Shown here piece by piece: positions 17,187 to 25,534 of a stretch of DNA of 53,422 bases. The position numbers were made by a program, and so were the translations under genes. The DNA is taken from NCBI GenBank assembly GCA_902776375.1, contig CACYPV010000018.1:1-53422 (forward strand), in the 5' to 3' direction. Source of the stretch: an uncultured Ruminococcus sp. GTDB taxonomy: Bacteria; Bacillota; Clostridia; Oscillospirales; Acutalibacteraceae. The notes beneath the pieces are model-generated. The model was not told the DNA's origin, did not search any database, and saw nothing but the letters and a program-made list of their open reading frames with translations. The first letter of the stretch is position 1. Each line of letters starts with the position of its first letter.

Positions 17187-18431
17187 ATGACTACACTTGA
17201 AAAAATGGGCGCTTCCGCCAAGCAGGCGGCGCGCGTGCTTATGAACGCGGGTTCAAAAAAGGACGAGGCATTGCTGGCTATCGCTAAGGCGCTTAAGAAC
17301 AACGCACAGGCGATAATCGCGGCAAACGACGCCGACATCGAAAACGGCAAGGCGGCGGGGCTCACCGCCTCTCTGCTCGACAGATTAAAGCTCGACGAGA
17401 GCCGCATCCTCGGCATGGCTGAGGGCGTTGAGCAGGTTGCCGCACAGGCAGACCCCATCGGCAAGGTGCTTGAGGGCAGGGCCCTGAAAAACGGCTTGCA
17501 GATCGAAAAAATCACCGTCCCAATGGGCGTTATCGGAATAATCTACGAGGCTCGTCCCAACGTGACGAGCGACGCGGCGGCGCTCTGCCTCAAAGCCGGC
17601 AGCGCCGTGATACTGCGCGGCGGCAAGGAAGCCATCAACTCTAACAAGGCTATCGCTTCCGTTATGCGCGACGCCATCGAGAGCGTCGGACTTCCCCGCG
17701 ACTGCGTGGCGCTTGTTGAGGACACCAGCCGCGCCAGCGCAACCGAGCTGATGCAGCTCAGCGAGTACCTCGACGTGCTCATCCCCCGCGGCGGAGCCGG
17801 ACTTATCAAGAGCGTCGTTGAAAACGCGAAGGTTCCCGTTATCGAAACGGGCGTGGGCAACTGCCACGTTTACGTCGACGCCAGCGCGGATATCGACATG
17901 GCGGCGAACATCATTTTCAACGCCAAGACCCAGCGCCCCTCGGTATGCAACGCGATCGAGACCATCCTCGTGCACAAGGATATCGCCGAAAAAGCCCTGC
18001 CCGCGATCAAGGCGGAGCTTGACAAGAAGAACGTGGAGCTCCGCGGCTGCGAGAGAACGCGCGCTATTCTGGGCGACTGCGTAGTGCCCGCCACCGAGAA
18101 CGACTACGCCATAGAATTCCTTGACTACATCCTCGCGGTCAAGGTCGTCGACAGCCTTGACGAGGCGCTCGACCACCTCTCGAAATACAGCACCGGTCAC
18201 AGCGAAAGCATAATCACAAGCGACTACGCGTCGGCGAACAAGTTCACCGCGGGCGTTGATTCCGCGGCGGTCTACGTTAACGCCTCCACCCGCTTCACCG
18301 ACGGCGGCGAGTTCGGTCTGGGCGCCGAGATAGGCATCTCCACCCAAAAGCTCCACGCCAGAGGCCCCATGGGACTCAACGAGCTCACCAGCATGAAGTT
18401 CATCATCAGAGGCAACGGACAAGTCAGGTAA
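17187..18431 (+). CDS. proA: Gamma-glutamyl phosphate reductase
   Basis: A 414-aa NADPH-dependent enzyme that reduces glutamyl-5-phosphate to the semialdehyde, the second step of proline synthesis. The aldehyde-dehydrogenase-type active-site cysteine is in RPSVCNAIET. IYEARPNVTSDAAALCLK and GGKEAINSNKA are family signatures, and FGLGAEIGISTQKLHARGPM is the C-terminal mark. Full length. It sits 84 bp after proB, with a short CTAGAAG array in between (17105-17138) and its own RBS (AGAGGAA). Confidence 0.96.
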   Translation: MTTLEKMGASAKQAARVLMNAGSKKDEALLAIAKALKNNAQAIIAANDADIENGKAAGLTASLLDRLKLDESRILGMAEGVEQVAAQADPIGKVLEGRALKNGLQIEKITVPMGVIGIIYEARPNVTSDAAALCLKAGSAVILRGGKEAINSNKAIASVMRDAIESVGLPRDCVALVEDTSRASATELMQLSEYLDVLIPRGGAGLIKSVVENAKVPVIETGVGNCHVYVDASADIDMAANIIFNAKTQRPSVCNAIETILVHKDIAEKALPAIKAELDKKNVELRGCERTRAILGDCVVPATENDYAIEFLDYILAVKVVDSLDEALDHLSKYSTGHSESIITSDYASANKFTAGVDSAAVYVNASTRFTDGGEFGLGAEIGISTQKLHARGPMGLNELTSMKFIIRGNGQVR

Positions 18432-18718
18432 GAGGCTAGAGGCTAGATGCTAGATGCTAGTTAGTTATAAGTTATTAAGTTATAAGTTATAAGTAGCTGT
18501 CATCTGTAGGGTTCGGTCTTGACCGAACCGCGAACTATAAACGAAACGTTTAGTGATCACTCCTCAGTCCCCATATTAGGGAGCAGATACAAGACCTCCC
18601 CCTACAGTGTGTTATATTAAACATCAAACGTTTCCGCCATGCACGCACCAATACAAATCGGAGCGAAGCAACCCTTCACTGTTGATTGTTAATTGTTGAT
18701 TGTAGATTGTTATTTGTT
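18432..18718. repeat. Repeat-filled spacer after proA
   Basis: Holds GCTAGA and TTATAAGT arrays (18432-18495), a half copy of the GTAGGGTTCGGTCTTGACCG palindrome (18507-18530), and an ACGCACCAATACAAATCGGA stretch (18643-18662) that also appears near 2635 and 31660. No gene is seen. Confidence 0.65.
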
Positions 18719-18720
18719 CA

Positions 18721-19029
18721 TCACATCAAAAGATACATCAGCGTGAAAAGGAGCGTCGGGTCGTTCTTCTCGTCGGCAAGGAGCAAAAGCAGCATCAGTA
18801 TCAGGCTGGTCTCCTTGTCGCGGAACAGCGTTTCGATCATGTTCGGCGCGGGTTTTTCAAATTTCGGTGCGACGGGTTTTTCCGGTTTTTCCGGTTTAGG
18901 CGCGACGGTTTTTTCCGTCCTTTCGGTATTCTCGGGTCTCGGCGGCTCCTTCGGCGGCTTCGGCGCTGACGGGCGGCTGTGCGACATCCTTCGGGCGCGC
19001 TCAAACGCCTCTTCTTCAAAACTCGGCAT
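18721..19029 (-). CDS. Conserved small protein with Pro/Lys-rich linker
   Basis: A 102-aa protein, last of a three-gene minus-strand set. The N-terminus is charged (MPSFEEEAFERARRM), the middle (about 20-60) is low-complexity and rich in Pro, Lys and Glu (PKPEKPEKPVAPK), and the C-terminus has one hydrophobic segment (SLILMLLLLLADEK... LLFTLMYLLM). This looks like a tail-anchored protein. No known family is recognised. Spacing to the upstream gene is 17 nt, implying an operon. Confidence 0.65.
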   Translation of the reverse strand: MPSFEEEAFERARRMSHSRPSAPKPPKEPPRPENTERTEKTVAPKPEKPEKPVAPKFEKPAPNMIETLFRDKETSLILMLLLLLADEKNDPTLLFTLMYLLM

Positions 19030-19046
19030 ACTTCACTCACCTCCGC

Positions 19047-19385
19047 CTACAAAAACAAGCCGCTGTCCTTTATCAGCGGTATCATTCGAATAAGGCTCAC
19101 GAGCTTTTGCGCGCTTTGCAGCCGCTCCAGCTTTTCACCGCTGAGGAACGGGCGCAGGGCGTTCAGCAGCGCCGCGGTTTCTTCGTTCGGCTTTGCCGCG
19201 CTCATAAGCGGCATCAGCTTGGAAAGCGCCGACGACAACCCGTTTTCCGCGCTCGGCTGCGGGACAGGCGGCGGCTGAGCAGGCGCGGAGTTCGTGATAC
19301 CGAGCTTTTCACCGAGGCTCTGCACCTGACGCATCGCCTCGGGATCGCTCATTATTTTATTGATAGTATCCTGCAATTCAGACAT
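19047..19385 (-). CDS. Conserved small helical protein
   Basis: A 112-aa protein, middle gene of the set. The sequence is helical with a Pro/Gln-rich linker (APAQPPPVPQPSAE, about 34-47) between two parts: MSELQDTINKIMSDPEAM and a C-terminal LLNALRPFLSGEKLERLQ region. The SDPEAM and LRPFLS patterns echo the neighbouring 76-aa protein (SDPEKT, SSPEAQ), suggesting related domains. Function unknown; no signal peptide. Confidence 0.65.
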   Translation of the reverse strand: MSELQDTINKIMSDPEAMRQVQSLGEKLGITNSAPAQPPPVPQPSAENGLSSALSKLMPLMSAAKPNEETAALLNALRPFLSGEKLERLQSAQKLVSLIRMIPLIKDSGLFL

Positions 19386-19397
19386 ATAGACCCACCG

Positions 19398-19628
19398 TTA
19401 TTTATTGTTCAGCAGCTTCATCAGCGCCTGCGCCTCGGGGCTTGAAAGTATCTCCCTGGTTTTTTCGGGGTCGCTCAAAATCGACTCCACCTTCTTTGCT
19501 TTATCGCTGTCAATGCTTTTCAGCAAACCGTCCGCGTTGCCGGTTTGGCATGTGCTCTCGATTTGCCCGCGCGGCACGTTCAGCTCGCGCGAAAGACTTT
19601 CAAACAGCTCGTTAGCGTTATCAGCCAT
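19398..19628 (-). CDS. Conserved 76-aa protein
   Basis: First gene of the three-gene set, start ATG 19628 after GGCGAGGTGG. It is a short acidic helical protein (MADNANELFESLSRELN, then a DPEKTREILSSPEAQAL C-terminus). It ends 12 nt before the next gene. I cannot assign a function; the conserved three-gene arrangement in one transcription unit suggests the products act together, perhaps at the membrane through the tail-anchored third protein. Confidence 0.65.
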   Translation of the reverse strand: MADNANELFESLSRELNVPRGQIESTCQTGNADGLLKSIDSDKAKKVESILSDPEKTREILSSPEAQALMKLLNNK

Positions 19629-19684
19629 AAAACCACCTCGCCCTATTTTATGCGCGGCAAAAGATTTTAGAACGGAGTATTACT

Positions 19685-20155
19685 ATGCGTATTTTGGTTT
19701 TGTCCGATACCCACGGCGATTTTCACTCGCTCAAACGCGCTCTTGACGCGCGGACTGACGCCGACGCTATCATCCACTGCGGCGACGGTTTCGAGCAGTT
19801 CAAATACATTCAGCAAACTCAGGCTGACAAGATAATAGTAGGCGTGCGCGGCAACTGCGACTGGTCAAGCGACCTTCCTAACACCGAGCTGGTCGAGCTG
19901 GGCGGCAAGCGCATCTTCGTAACGCACGGACACCTTTATCAGGCTAAATTCACGGTGATGAATCTGATATACGCCGCGCGCGAACAAAAGGCGGACATCC
20001 TGCTTTTCGGCCACACCCATCAGGCGATGACCGACTATTACGAGGGGCTTCACATAATGAACCCCGGCACCTGCTGCGGGTACTACGCCTCCTACGGCGT
20101 CATCGACATCACCGACAAGGGCGATATCGTCACCAACATCGTCAGAATAAAGTAG
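19685..20155 (+). CDS. MJ0936/YfcE-family metallophosphoesterase
   Basis: A 156-aa phosphodiesterase. All metal-binding motifs are present: LSDTHGD near residue 7, HCGDG, VRGNCDW, THGHLY, and the C-terminal GHTHQA. These bind two divalent metals and hydrolyse phosphodiesters, with substrates in the family still debated. It begins a plus-strand run with holB and yaaT, with no gap before holB. Confidence 0.9.
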   Translation: MRILVLSDTHGDFHSLKRALDARTDADAIIHCGDGFEQFKYIQQTQADKIIVGVRGNCDWSSDLPNTELVELGGKRIFVTHGHLYQAKFTVMNLIYAAREQKADILLFGHTHQAMTDYYEGLHIMNPGTCCGYYASYGVIDITDKGDIVTNIVRIK

Positions 20156-20164
20156 GTGCAAGGC

Positions 20165-21031
20165 TTGAATTTCAACGGATTTGATTTTGACGACAACACA
20201 AAAATGCTGTTGTCTGAGCTTGATGGCGGCGGCAGACTGCCCCACGCGCTCATAATAGAAAGCCCCGACCCGCAGAAAGCGGCGAAGCTTGCGGAGTATA
20301 TTTCGATGTACGCGGTATGCTCCGGCGACGACCGCCCCTGCGGCACATGCAAAAACTGCATCAACGCCCAAAAACGGGCTCATCCCGACATCACTTATCT
20401 TGAGCTTCTGCCAAAGAAAACCGTATACACCATAGAACAGATGCGCGAGATCACCAAGGACGCTTACATCAAGCCGAACGAGGCGCGCGCAAAGGTATAT
20501 ATATTTGAACGGGCGGACGAGCTGTTTCAGACGGTAACGCAAAACAGCTTTTTAAAGCTCTCCGAGGAGCCGCCGCAGGACGTGTTTTTCATCCTGCTGT
20601 GCAAGAACGCGCAGCGCATGCTCAACACCATTCTATCGCGCTTCACGGTGATAAGCCTTCGCGGCGAGGAGCAGTTTGACGAAACAGAGCTCGAAGCCGC
20701 GCGCAAGATAGCGCAGGGCATTTTGGAAAACAGGGAATACCCGCTTTTGCTCGCGCTCAACGCGCTGACCGACGAGGAAGCGGCGCCCCGGCAAATAATA
20801 TCGGCATTAAAGCTCAGCCTTCGCGACGCGCTGGCGCTGCTTTCGGGCGGCGACGTTATAGGCGACGGCGAAACGGCAAAGCAGCTTGCTTCGCGCCTGA
20901 CGCGCAAAAAAATAATGGCTATGATCGAGCTGTGCGGCAGCTCTTTAAATAAACTGAAACAAAATGTAAACATCAACCTCCTCACAACATGGATGTGCGG
21001 AGAGTTCAGGAGGATAACATGGCAGAGGTAA
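20165..21031 (+). CDS. holB: DNA polymerase III delta' subunit
   Basis: An about 288-aa clamp-loader subunit. It opens with the usual LPHALIIESPDPQKAAKL region where the P-loop of active relatives is degenerate, has a zinc module (C.GDDRPCGTCKNC), then YTIEQMREI, VYIFERAD, QNSFLKLSEEPP (the sensor/SRC-like region) and TILSRF. It helps load the beta clamp at replication forks. I prefer TTG 20165 because AGGTG lies 6 nt upstream; GTG 20156 is the alternative. It overlaps the yaaT start by 13 nt, so translation is probably coupled. Confidence 0.88.
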   Translation: MNFNGFDFDDNTKMLLSELDGGGRLPHALIIESPDPQKAAKLAEYISMYAVCSGDDRPCGTCKNCINAQKRAHPDITYLELLPKKTVYTIEQMREITKDAYIKPNEARAKVYIFERADELFQTVTQNSFLKLSEEPPQDVFFILLCKNAQRMLNTILSRFTVISLRGEEQFDETELEAARKIAQGILENREYPLLLALNALTDEEAAPRQIISALKLSLRDALALLSGGDVIGDGETAKQLASRLTRKKIMAMIELCGSSLNKLKQNVNINLLTTWMCGEFRRITWQR

Positions 21032-21885
21032 TCGGCGTAAGATTCAAAGAGGTGGGCAAGGTTTACTACTTTGACCCGCTTGGAAATAAGCTTCGCATCG
21101 GCGATATGGTCATAGTCGAGACCGCGCGCGGCATTGAATGCGGAGAGGTCGCTATGGCTAACAAAAACGTCAACGAGGAAAACCTTGTGCATCCGCTCAA
21201 GCCGCTTGTGCGCGTGGCTACCGAAAAGGATCTTAACCACCTTGCGGAAAACCACATCAAGGAAAAGAACGCGCGCAAGATCTGCGAGCAGAAAATAGCG
21301 GCGCACGGGCTGCAAATGAAGCTGGTCAACGTGGAATACACCTTTGACAACAGCAAGATAATCTTTTACTTCACCGCCGACGGCAGGGTCGACTTCCGCG
21401 CGCTGGTAAAAGACCTCGCGGGCGTTTTCCGCACCCGTATCGAGCTTCGCCAGATCGGCGTGCGCGACGAGGCAAAGATGCTCGGCGGCTTGGGCGTATG
21501 CGGCAGACCGTTCTGCTGCAACGGCTTCATGGGCGAATTTCAGCCCGTGTCCATCAAAATGGCTAAGGAGCAGGGGCTTTCCCTCTCCCCCGTCAAGATC
21601 TCAGGCACCTGCGGCAGACTGATGTGCTGCCTTAAATACGAGCAGGAGGCGTACACCGACCTGCTGCGCCACACCCCAAAGGTCGGCGCTATAGTGAACA
21701 CCCCCGAGGGCAGGGGCTTGGTGGTCGAAAACAACCTTATCGCCAGGACACTAAAGGTCAAGCTTGACAACGCGCCCGAGGACGTCGCGCCCAAAACCTT
21801 TACCGTAAAGCAGTGCAGGTTAGTCAAGGACGGCTACATCAAGGTAAACAAGAAGGAGCTTGAACAGCTTTCGGATCTGGAGTGA
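21019..21885 (+). CDS. yaaT: PSP1/YaaT (RicT) family protein
   Basis: A 288-aa PSP1-domain protein. Start ATG 21019 follows an ideal AGGAGG. Characteristic parts: VYYFDP, a long basic domain, and a cysteine-rich patch (GVCGRPFCC, then GTCGRLMCCLKYE) that binds iron-sulfur in the related RicT complex. In B. subtilis YaaT/RicT acts with RicA and RicF in sporulation phosphorelay and in RNase Y-dependent mRNA processing. The order holB-yaaT is a widely conserved Firmicute arrangement. Confidence 0.93.
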   Translation: MAEVIGVRFKEVGKVYYFDPLGNKLRIGDMVIVETARGIECGEVAMANKNVNEENLVHPLKPLVRVATEKDLNHLAENHIKEKNARKICEQKIAAHGLQMKLVNVEYTFDNSKIIFYFTADGRVDFRALVKDLAGVFRTRIELRQIGVRDEAKMLGGLGVCGRPFCCNGFMGEFQPVSIKMAKEQGLSLSPVKISGTCGRLMCCLKYEQEAYTDLLRHTPKVGAIVNTPEGRGLVVENNLIARTLKVKLDNAPEDVAPKTFTVKQCRLVKDGYIKVNKKELEQLSDLE

Positions 21886-21933
21886 CCGGTTGCCGCCAAA
21901 CACAGATTATTGCGACAAAATCATGTAAAAGTC

Positions 21934-21961
21934 TTGCAAATTTTTAAATTTGTGATATACT
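21934..21961 (+). promoter_or_regulatory. Ferredoxin promoter
   Basis: TTGCAA (21934-21939), 16 bp, TATACT (21956-21961), then AAGGAGGTG before ATG 21993. Confidence 0.7.
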
Positions 21962-21992
21962 TAAACTAACTTAATAAGGAGGTGCTCAATTC

Positions 21993-22163
21993 ATGGCATA
22001 TGTAATCAACGATGAATGCATCATGTGTGGTGCTTGTGCAGATGAATGTCCTTGTTCAGCAATTTCCGAGGGCGACGGTAAGTACGTTATCGACGCTGAC
22101 GCTTGTGTAGACTGCGGCTCTTGTGCCGATGTTTGCCCCGTAGGCGCTCCCCAGGAAGGCTAA
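21993..22163 (+). CDS. 2[4Fe-4S] ferredoxin
   Basis: A 56-aa clostridial-type ferredoxin. Two CxxCxxCxxxCP motifs, starting at Cys9 (CIMCGACADECP) and at Cys38 (CVDCGSCADVCP), would bind two 4Fe-4S clusters. It is a low-potential electron carrier for pyruvate:ferredoxin oxidoreductase and hydrogenase. The RBS AAGGAGGTG is very strong, a promoter lies just upstream and a terminator just downstream, so it is a highly expressed single-gene unit. Codon use is biased to the preferred set, fitting high expression. Confidence 0.96.
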   Translation: MAYVINDECIMCGACADECPCSAISEGDGKYVIDADACVDCGSCADVCPVGAPQEG

Positions 22164-22189
22164 TAACAGGATAAACTGTAAACGACCCG

Positions 22190-22224
22190 GACGGCAAGGA
22201 ACATTCCTTGCCGTCTAATTTTTT
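22190..22224 (+). terminator. Ferredoxin terminator
   Basis: ACGGCAAGGA (22191-22200) pairs with TCCTTGCCGT (22205-22214), followed by CTAATTTTTTC. Confidence 0.85.
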
Positions 22225-22225
22225 C

Positions 22226-22254
22226 TTGCGTATACGCGTTTCGTATTGTATAAT
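22226..22254 (+). promoter_or_regulatory. Promoter of the trmN6-rsmI-folC unit
   Basis: TTGCGT (22226-22231), 17 bp, TATAAT (22249-22254), 29 bp before the start at 22284. Confidence 0.75.
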
Positions 22255-22283
22255 GAAGCTATATCAAATCACGAGGAAACAAA

Positions 22284-23024
22284 ATGAAAAACCTTCACCT
22301 TGAGCCGCTTGGCGGCGGCATTGAAATATACGTGTCCGACAGCTATCATTTTTCCACCGACACCATTCTGCTGGCGGATTTTTCAAAGCAGACCGGCGCA
22401 AAGCGCTGCGCCGACTTGGGCACGGGCTGCGGCACAATTCCCCTGCTGTGGCTTAAAAACGAGCCGCGCCTGACCGTGGACGCGGTTGAGATACAGGAGC
22501 AAGCCTGCGCCCTGCTTCAAAAAAGCGTAGAGCACAACAAGCTTGAAAACCGCCTGACCGTTCACTGCGCCGACCTTAAGGAGCTAAAGGGGCGGCTGCC
22601 CTTCGGCGCCTATGATGTGGTCGCCTGCAACCCGCCGTACAAGCCCGAGGGCACGGGGATCCTGAATCCCGAGGAAAAAAAGCTGATAGCGCGGCATGAA
22701 TCGGAATGTACGCTCGACGATATCTGCCAAGCCGCGTCAAAGCTTTTGCAGTTCGGCGGCAGGCTGTGCATGTGCCAGCGCCCCGAACGGCTCGCCGATG
22801 TGATGGAGAGCATGCGGCGATTTGACATTGAGCCAAAGCGCCTCAGAATGGTGCAGCAGCGCAAAAGCAAGGCGCCAAAGCTGTTCCTGCTCGAAGGCAG
22901 ACGAGGCGGCAAGCGCGGCTTTTTGGATGTAATGCCGACACTTTTCATAGAGGACGAAAACGGAGATTTTTCGCAGGAAATGCTCGACATCTACGGCGAC
23001 TACAAAGACGGATACACCTCATAA
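22284..23024 (+). CDS. TrmN6-like tRNA adenine N6-methyltransferase
   Basis: A 246-aa class I SAM methyltransferase. Motif I is DLGTGCGTIPLLW, and CNPPYKPEG is the NPPY motif of N6-adenine methylases. Order and size match the YabB/TrmN6 (tRNA1-Val A37) family. Firmicutes often pair this gene with rsmI, as here: it lies 14 nt before it. It would modify A37 of a tRNA using S-adenosylmethionine. Confidence 0.88.
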   Translation: MKNLHLEPLGGGIEIYVSDSYHFSTDTILLADFSKQTGAKRCADLGTGCGTIPLLWLKNEPRLTVDAVEIQEQACALLQKSVEHNKLENRLTVHCADLKELKGRLPFGAYDVVACNPPYKPEGTGILNPEEKKLIARHESECTLDDICQAASKLLQFGGRLCMCQRPERLADVMESMRRFDIEPKRLRMVQQRKSKAPKLFLLEGRRGGKRGFLDVMPTLFIEDENGDFSQEMLDIYGDYKDGYTS

Positions 23025-23038
23025 ACAAGGAGTTCGAT

Positions 23039-23863
23039 ATGGCAGGTATTTTATATGTAACGGGAACGCCGATAGGCAACCTTTCCGATCTGTCGCCCCG
23101 CGCGGCGCAGGTGCTCGGCGAGGTCGACTTTATCGCCGCGGAGGACACGCGCGTGACGCTAAAGCTGCTGAACCATCTCGGCATAAAAAAGCCGATGGTC
23201 AGCTACTACGAGCACAACAAGCGCGAGCGCGGCGAGATCATCTGCGCTCGCCTAGAACAGGGCGAAAGCTGCGCCATAGTGACCGACGCGGGCATGCCCT
23301 GCATCTCCGACCCGGGCGAGGACTTGGTAAAGCTGTGCGCCGAGCGCGGCGTCAAAACCGTCGTCGTGCCGGGGCCGAGCGCGGTCGTTTCGGCACTTGC
23401 GGTATCGGGGCTGTCCACGGGCAGATTCACCTTTGAGGGCTTTTTGAGCGTGAACAAAAAGAGCCGCGCCGAGCATTTGCAGAGCCTTCTTCACGAAAAG
23501 CGCACCATGATATTTTACGAGGCGCCGCACAAGCTGCCCGCCACCCTGCGCGATTTTTACGAGACCTTCGGCGAGCGCAGGCTGAGCATAGTGCGCGAGC
23601 TGACTAAGATACACGAGGAAGTCATCCGCACCACCACCTCGCACGCTGCGCAAAGCCTTGCGGACGGCAGCGTAAAGGGCGAAATAGTGTTGGTGCTTGA
23701 GGGCGCGCCCGAGGAAGAAAAAGAGGAATACACTCTTGAAACCGCCGTTAAAATGGCGCGCCGGCTTATCGCGGACGGCGAAAAAGCCACCGAAGCCGCC
23801 AAGCAGGCAGCCGCCGCGACGGGCTTTAAGAAAAACGAGATATACAGGGAGCTGACGACATGA
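23039..23863 (+). CDS. rsmI: 16S rRNA (cytidine1402-2'-O)-methyltransferase
   Basis: A 274-aa tetrapyrrole-methylase-fold enzyme. Signatures: LYVTGTPIGNLSDLSPRA, AAEDTRVTLKLL, VTDAGMPCISDPG, VPGPSAVVSALA, and MIFYEAPHKL. It methylates the 2'-OH of C1402 in the ribosomal decoding centre. Normal length. It overlaps folC by 4 nt (ATGA). Confidence 0.96.
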   Translation: MAGILYVTGTPIGNLSDLSPRAAQVLGEVDFIAAEDTRVTLKLLNHLGIKKPMVSYYEHNKRERGEIICARLEQGESCAIVTDAGMPCISDPGEDLVKLCAERGVKTVVVPGPSAVVSALAVSGLSTGRFTFEGFLSVNKKSRAEHLQSLLHEKRTMIFYEAPHKLPATLRDFYETFGERRLSIVRELTKIHEEVIRTTTSHAAQSLADGSVKGEIVLVLEGAPEEEKEEYTLETAVKMARRLIADGEKATEAAKQAAAATGFKKNEIYRELTT

Positions 23864-25146
23864 CCTACGAAACCGCGCTTGAAAAGATACACTCGCTGCT
23901 GACCTTCGGGTCGCGCCCCGGGCTTGACCGCATGCGCGAGCTAATGCGCCGTCTGGGCGACCCGCAGGACAAGCTGCGCTATATCCACGTAGCCGGAACC
24001 AACGGCAAGGGCTCGGTGTGCGCGGTGCTGTCGTCCGTGCTGGTCGCGGCGGGCTACAAAACGGGGCTGTTCATCTCGCCCTACATCACCGACTTCCGCG
24101 AGAGGATACAGATAAACAACCAACCGATCTCTAAGGAGAGCCTTGCCAAAGCCGTTGAAGAAACCTTCCCGGTTTTGGAACAGCTCCGCTCGGAGGGCAC
24201 GATCATAACCGAGTTCGAGTACGTCAACGCCCTGCAGTTCTACATTCACGCGCAGGAGGGCTGCGACATCGTAGTGCTCGAGACCGGCATGGGCGGCCTG
24301 CTCGACTGCACCAACATCATCAAGCCGCCGCTCGGCGCGGTCATCACCACCATCGGGCTCGACCACACCGCCGTGCTGGGCGATACCATTGAAAAGATCG
24401 CCGCGCAGAAATGCGGTATAATCAAAAACGGTTCGGCGGCGTTCACCTCGCGCCAGACCGGCGAGACAATGGCGGTGATCGAGGAAACCGCCGCACGCAT
24501 GAACGTCCCCCTGCGAAAAAGCAGCGAGCTGTCCGTCAACATCGAGGAAATGTCGCTTTGGGGCAGCCGCTTTGAGGTCGAGGGTATCGAGTGCGAGCTT
24601 AAGCTTGCGGGCGAACATCAAATAGAAAACGCGCTCACCGCGCTGTCAGCTTTATTCTATTTTAGAAATAAAAAGCTGCTTTCAATAAGTGAGGACGCGA
24701 TAGTCGAGGGCTTGGCGTCAGCCAAAAATCCCGCGCGGCTCGAGCTGATGTGCGAGGAGCCGCCCGTCCTGCTGGACGGTGCGCACAATCCCAACGGCAT
24801 AGGCGCGCTGAAAAAGGCGCTCGACGAATTCCTGACCGACGTTCCCGTGACCTGCGTCATGGGTATGCTCGCCGACAAGGACGTCGACTCATCCGTCGCC
24901 CTGCTCGACGGGATGTTCGAGCGCGTGTACACCGTGCCGGTCAACAATCCCCGCGCGCTCAGCGCCGAGGCTTTAGCCGAAAAATTCCGCGCGGCAGGCA
25001 TGTCTGCCGCTCCGTTCAAGAGCGCGGAGGCCGCCTTTGATACGGCTTTTGAGATGGCGTGCGCCGAAAACGGCGCGGTGCTGATATGCGGCTCGCTGTA
25101 CCTTGCGGGTGAGATAAGACCGTACATTTTGGAAAAATTCGCCTGA
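23860..25146 (+). CDS. folC: Folylpolyglutamate synthase / dihydrofolate synthase
   Basis: A 428-aa Mur-ligase-type enzyme that adds glutamate to folates. The P-loop is HVAGTNGKGSVCAVL, followed by TGLFISPYITDFRERIQINN and ETGMGGLLDCTN. DGAHNPNGI and the C-terminal domain are intact. It is translationally coupled to rsmI through an ATGA overlap and ends before a terminator at 25173. Confidence 0.95.
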   Translation: MTYETALEKIHSLLTFGSRPGLDRMRELMRRLGDPQDKLRYIHVAGTNGKGSVCAVLSSVLVAAGYKTGLFISPYITDFRERIQINNQPISKESLAKAVEETFPVLEQLRSEGTIITEFEYVNALQFYIHAQEGCDIVVLETGMGGLLDCTNIIKPPLGAVITTIGLDHTAVLGDTIEKIAAQKCGIIKNGSAAFTSRQTGETMAVIEETAARMNVPLRKSSELSVNIEEMSLWGSRFEVEGIECELKLAGEHQIENALTALSALFYFRNKKLLSISEDAIVEGLASAKNPARLELMCEEPPVLLDGAHNPNGIGALKKALDEFLTDVPVTCVMGMLADKDVDSSVALLDGMFERVYTVPVNNPRALSAEALAEKFRAAGMSAAPFKSAEAAFDTAFEMACAENGAVLICGSLYLAGEIRPYILEKFA

Positions 25147-25172
25147 CCGACATAATTAAACAAATTATTAAC

Positions 25173-25213
25173 GCTATGCTGATTATGATTATGATTAGCA
25201 TAGCTCTTTTTTA
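25173..25213 (+). terminator. Terminator between folC and spoIIAA
   Basis: GCTATGCT (25173-25180) pairs with AGCATAGC (25197-25204), 16-nt loop, followed by TCTTTTTTATT. It ends only about 5 nt before the spoIIAA ribosome binding site. Confidence 0.75.
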
Positions 25214-25231
25214 TTGAAAGGATTTAATGAC

Positions 25232-25534
25232 ATGATAAAAACCGAATTCAAAAACAGCGTGCTGACCGCCTACATACAGGGCGAGATCGATCACGACAGC
25301 GCGGCAGAGATACGCGCGCACGTAGACGCGGCGGCTCAGTCGCGCAAGCCAAAGGTGCTCTGCCTCGATTTCAGCGGCGTCAGCTTTATGGACAGCTCCG
25401 GCGTCGGGCTGGTAATGGGCAGGTACCGCCAAATGAAGCTGCTGGGCGGCGCGCTGCGCGTCAAAAACTACTCTGACAACATCTACCGCATTTTCGCGAT
25501 GTCGGGACTTGAAAGCTTGGGGGTGCTCAGATGA
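25232..25534 (+). CDS. spoIIAA: Anti-sigma F factor antagonist SpoIIAA
   Basis: A 100-aa STAS-domain protein. The phosphorylatable serine sits in FSGVSFMDSSGVGLVMGRY. Unphosphorylated SpoIIAA binds SpoIIAB and frees sigma F in the forespore. Start ATG 25232 follows GAAAGGA; an earlier TTG (25214) lacks a site. First gene of a three-gene operon with ATGA-type overlaps. Confidence 0.95.
   Translation: MIKTEFKNSVLTAYIQGEIDHDSAAEIRAHVDAAAQSRKPKVLCLDFSGVSFMDSSGVGLVMGRYRQMKLLGGALRVKNYSDNIYRIFAMSGLESLGVLR

Noticed and set aside
17385-18422. 345-aa minus-strand frame opposite proA
   Set aside because: It is a shadow of the GC-rich, strongly coding proA gene; no RBS and no recognisable domain.
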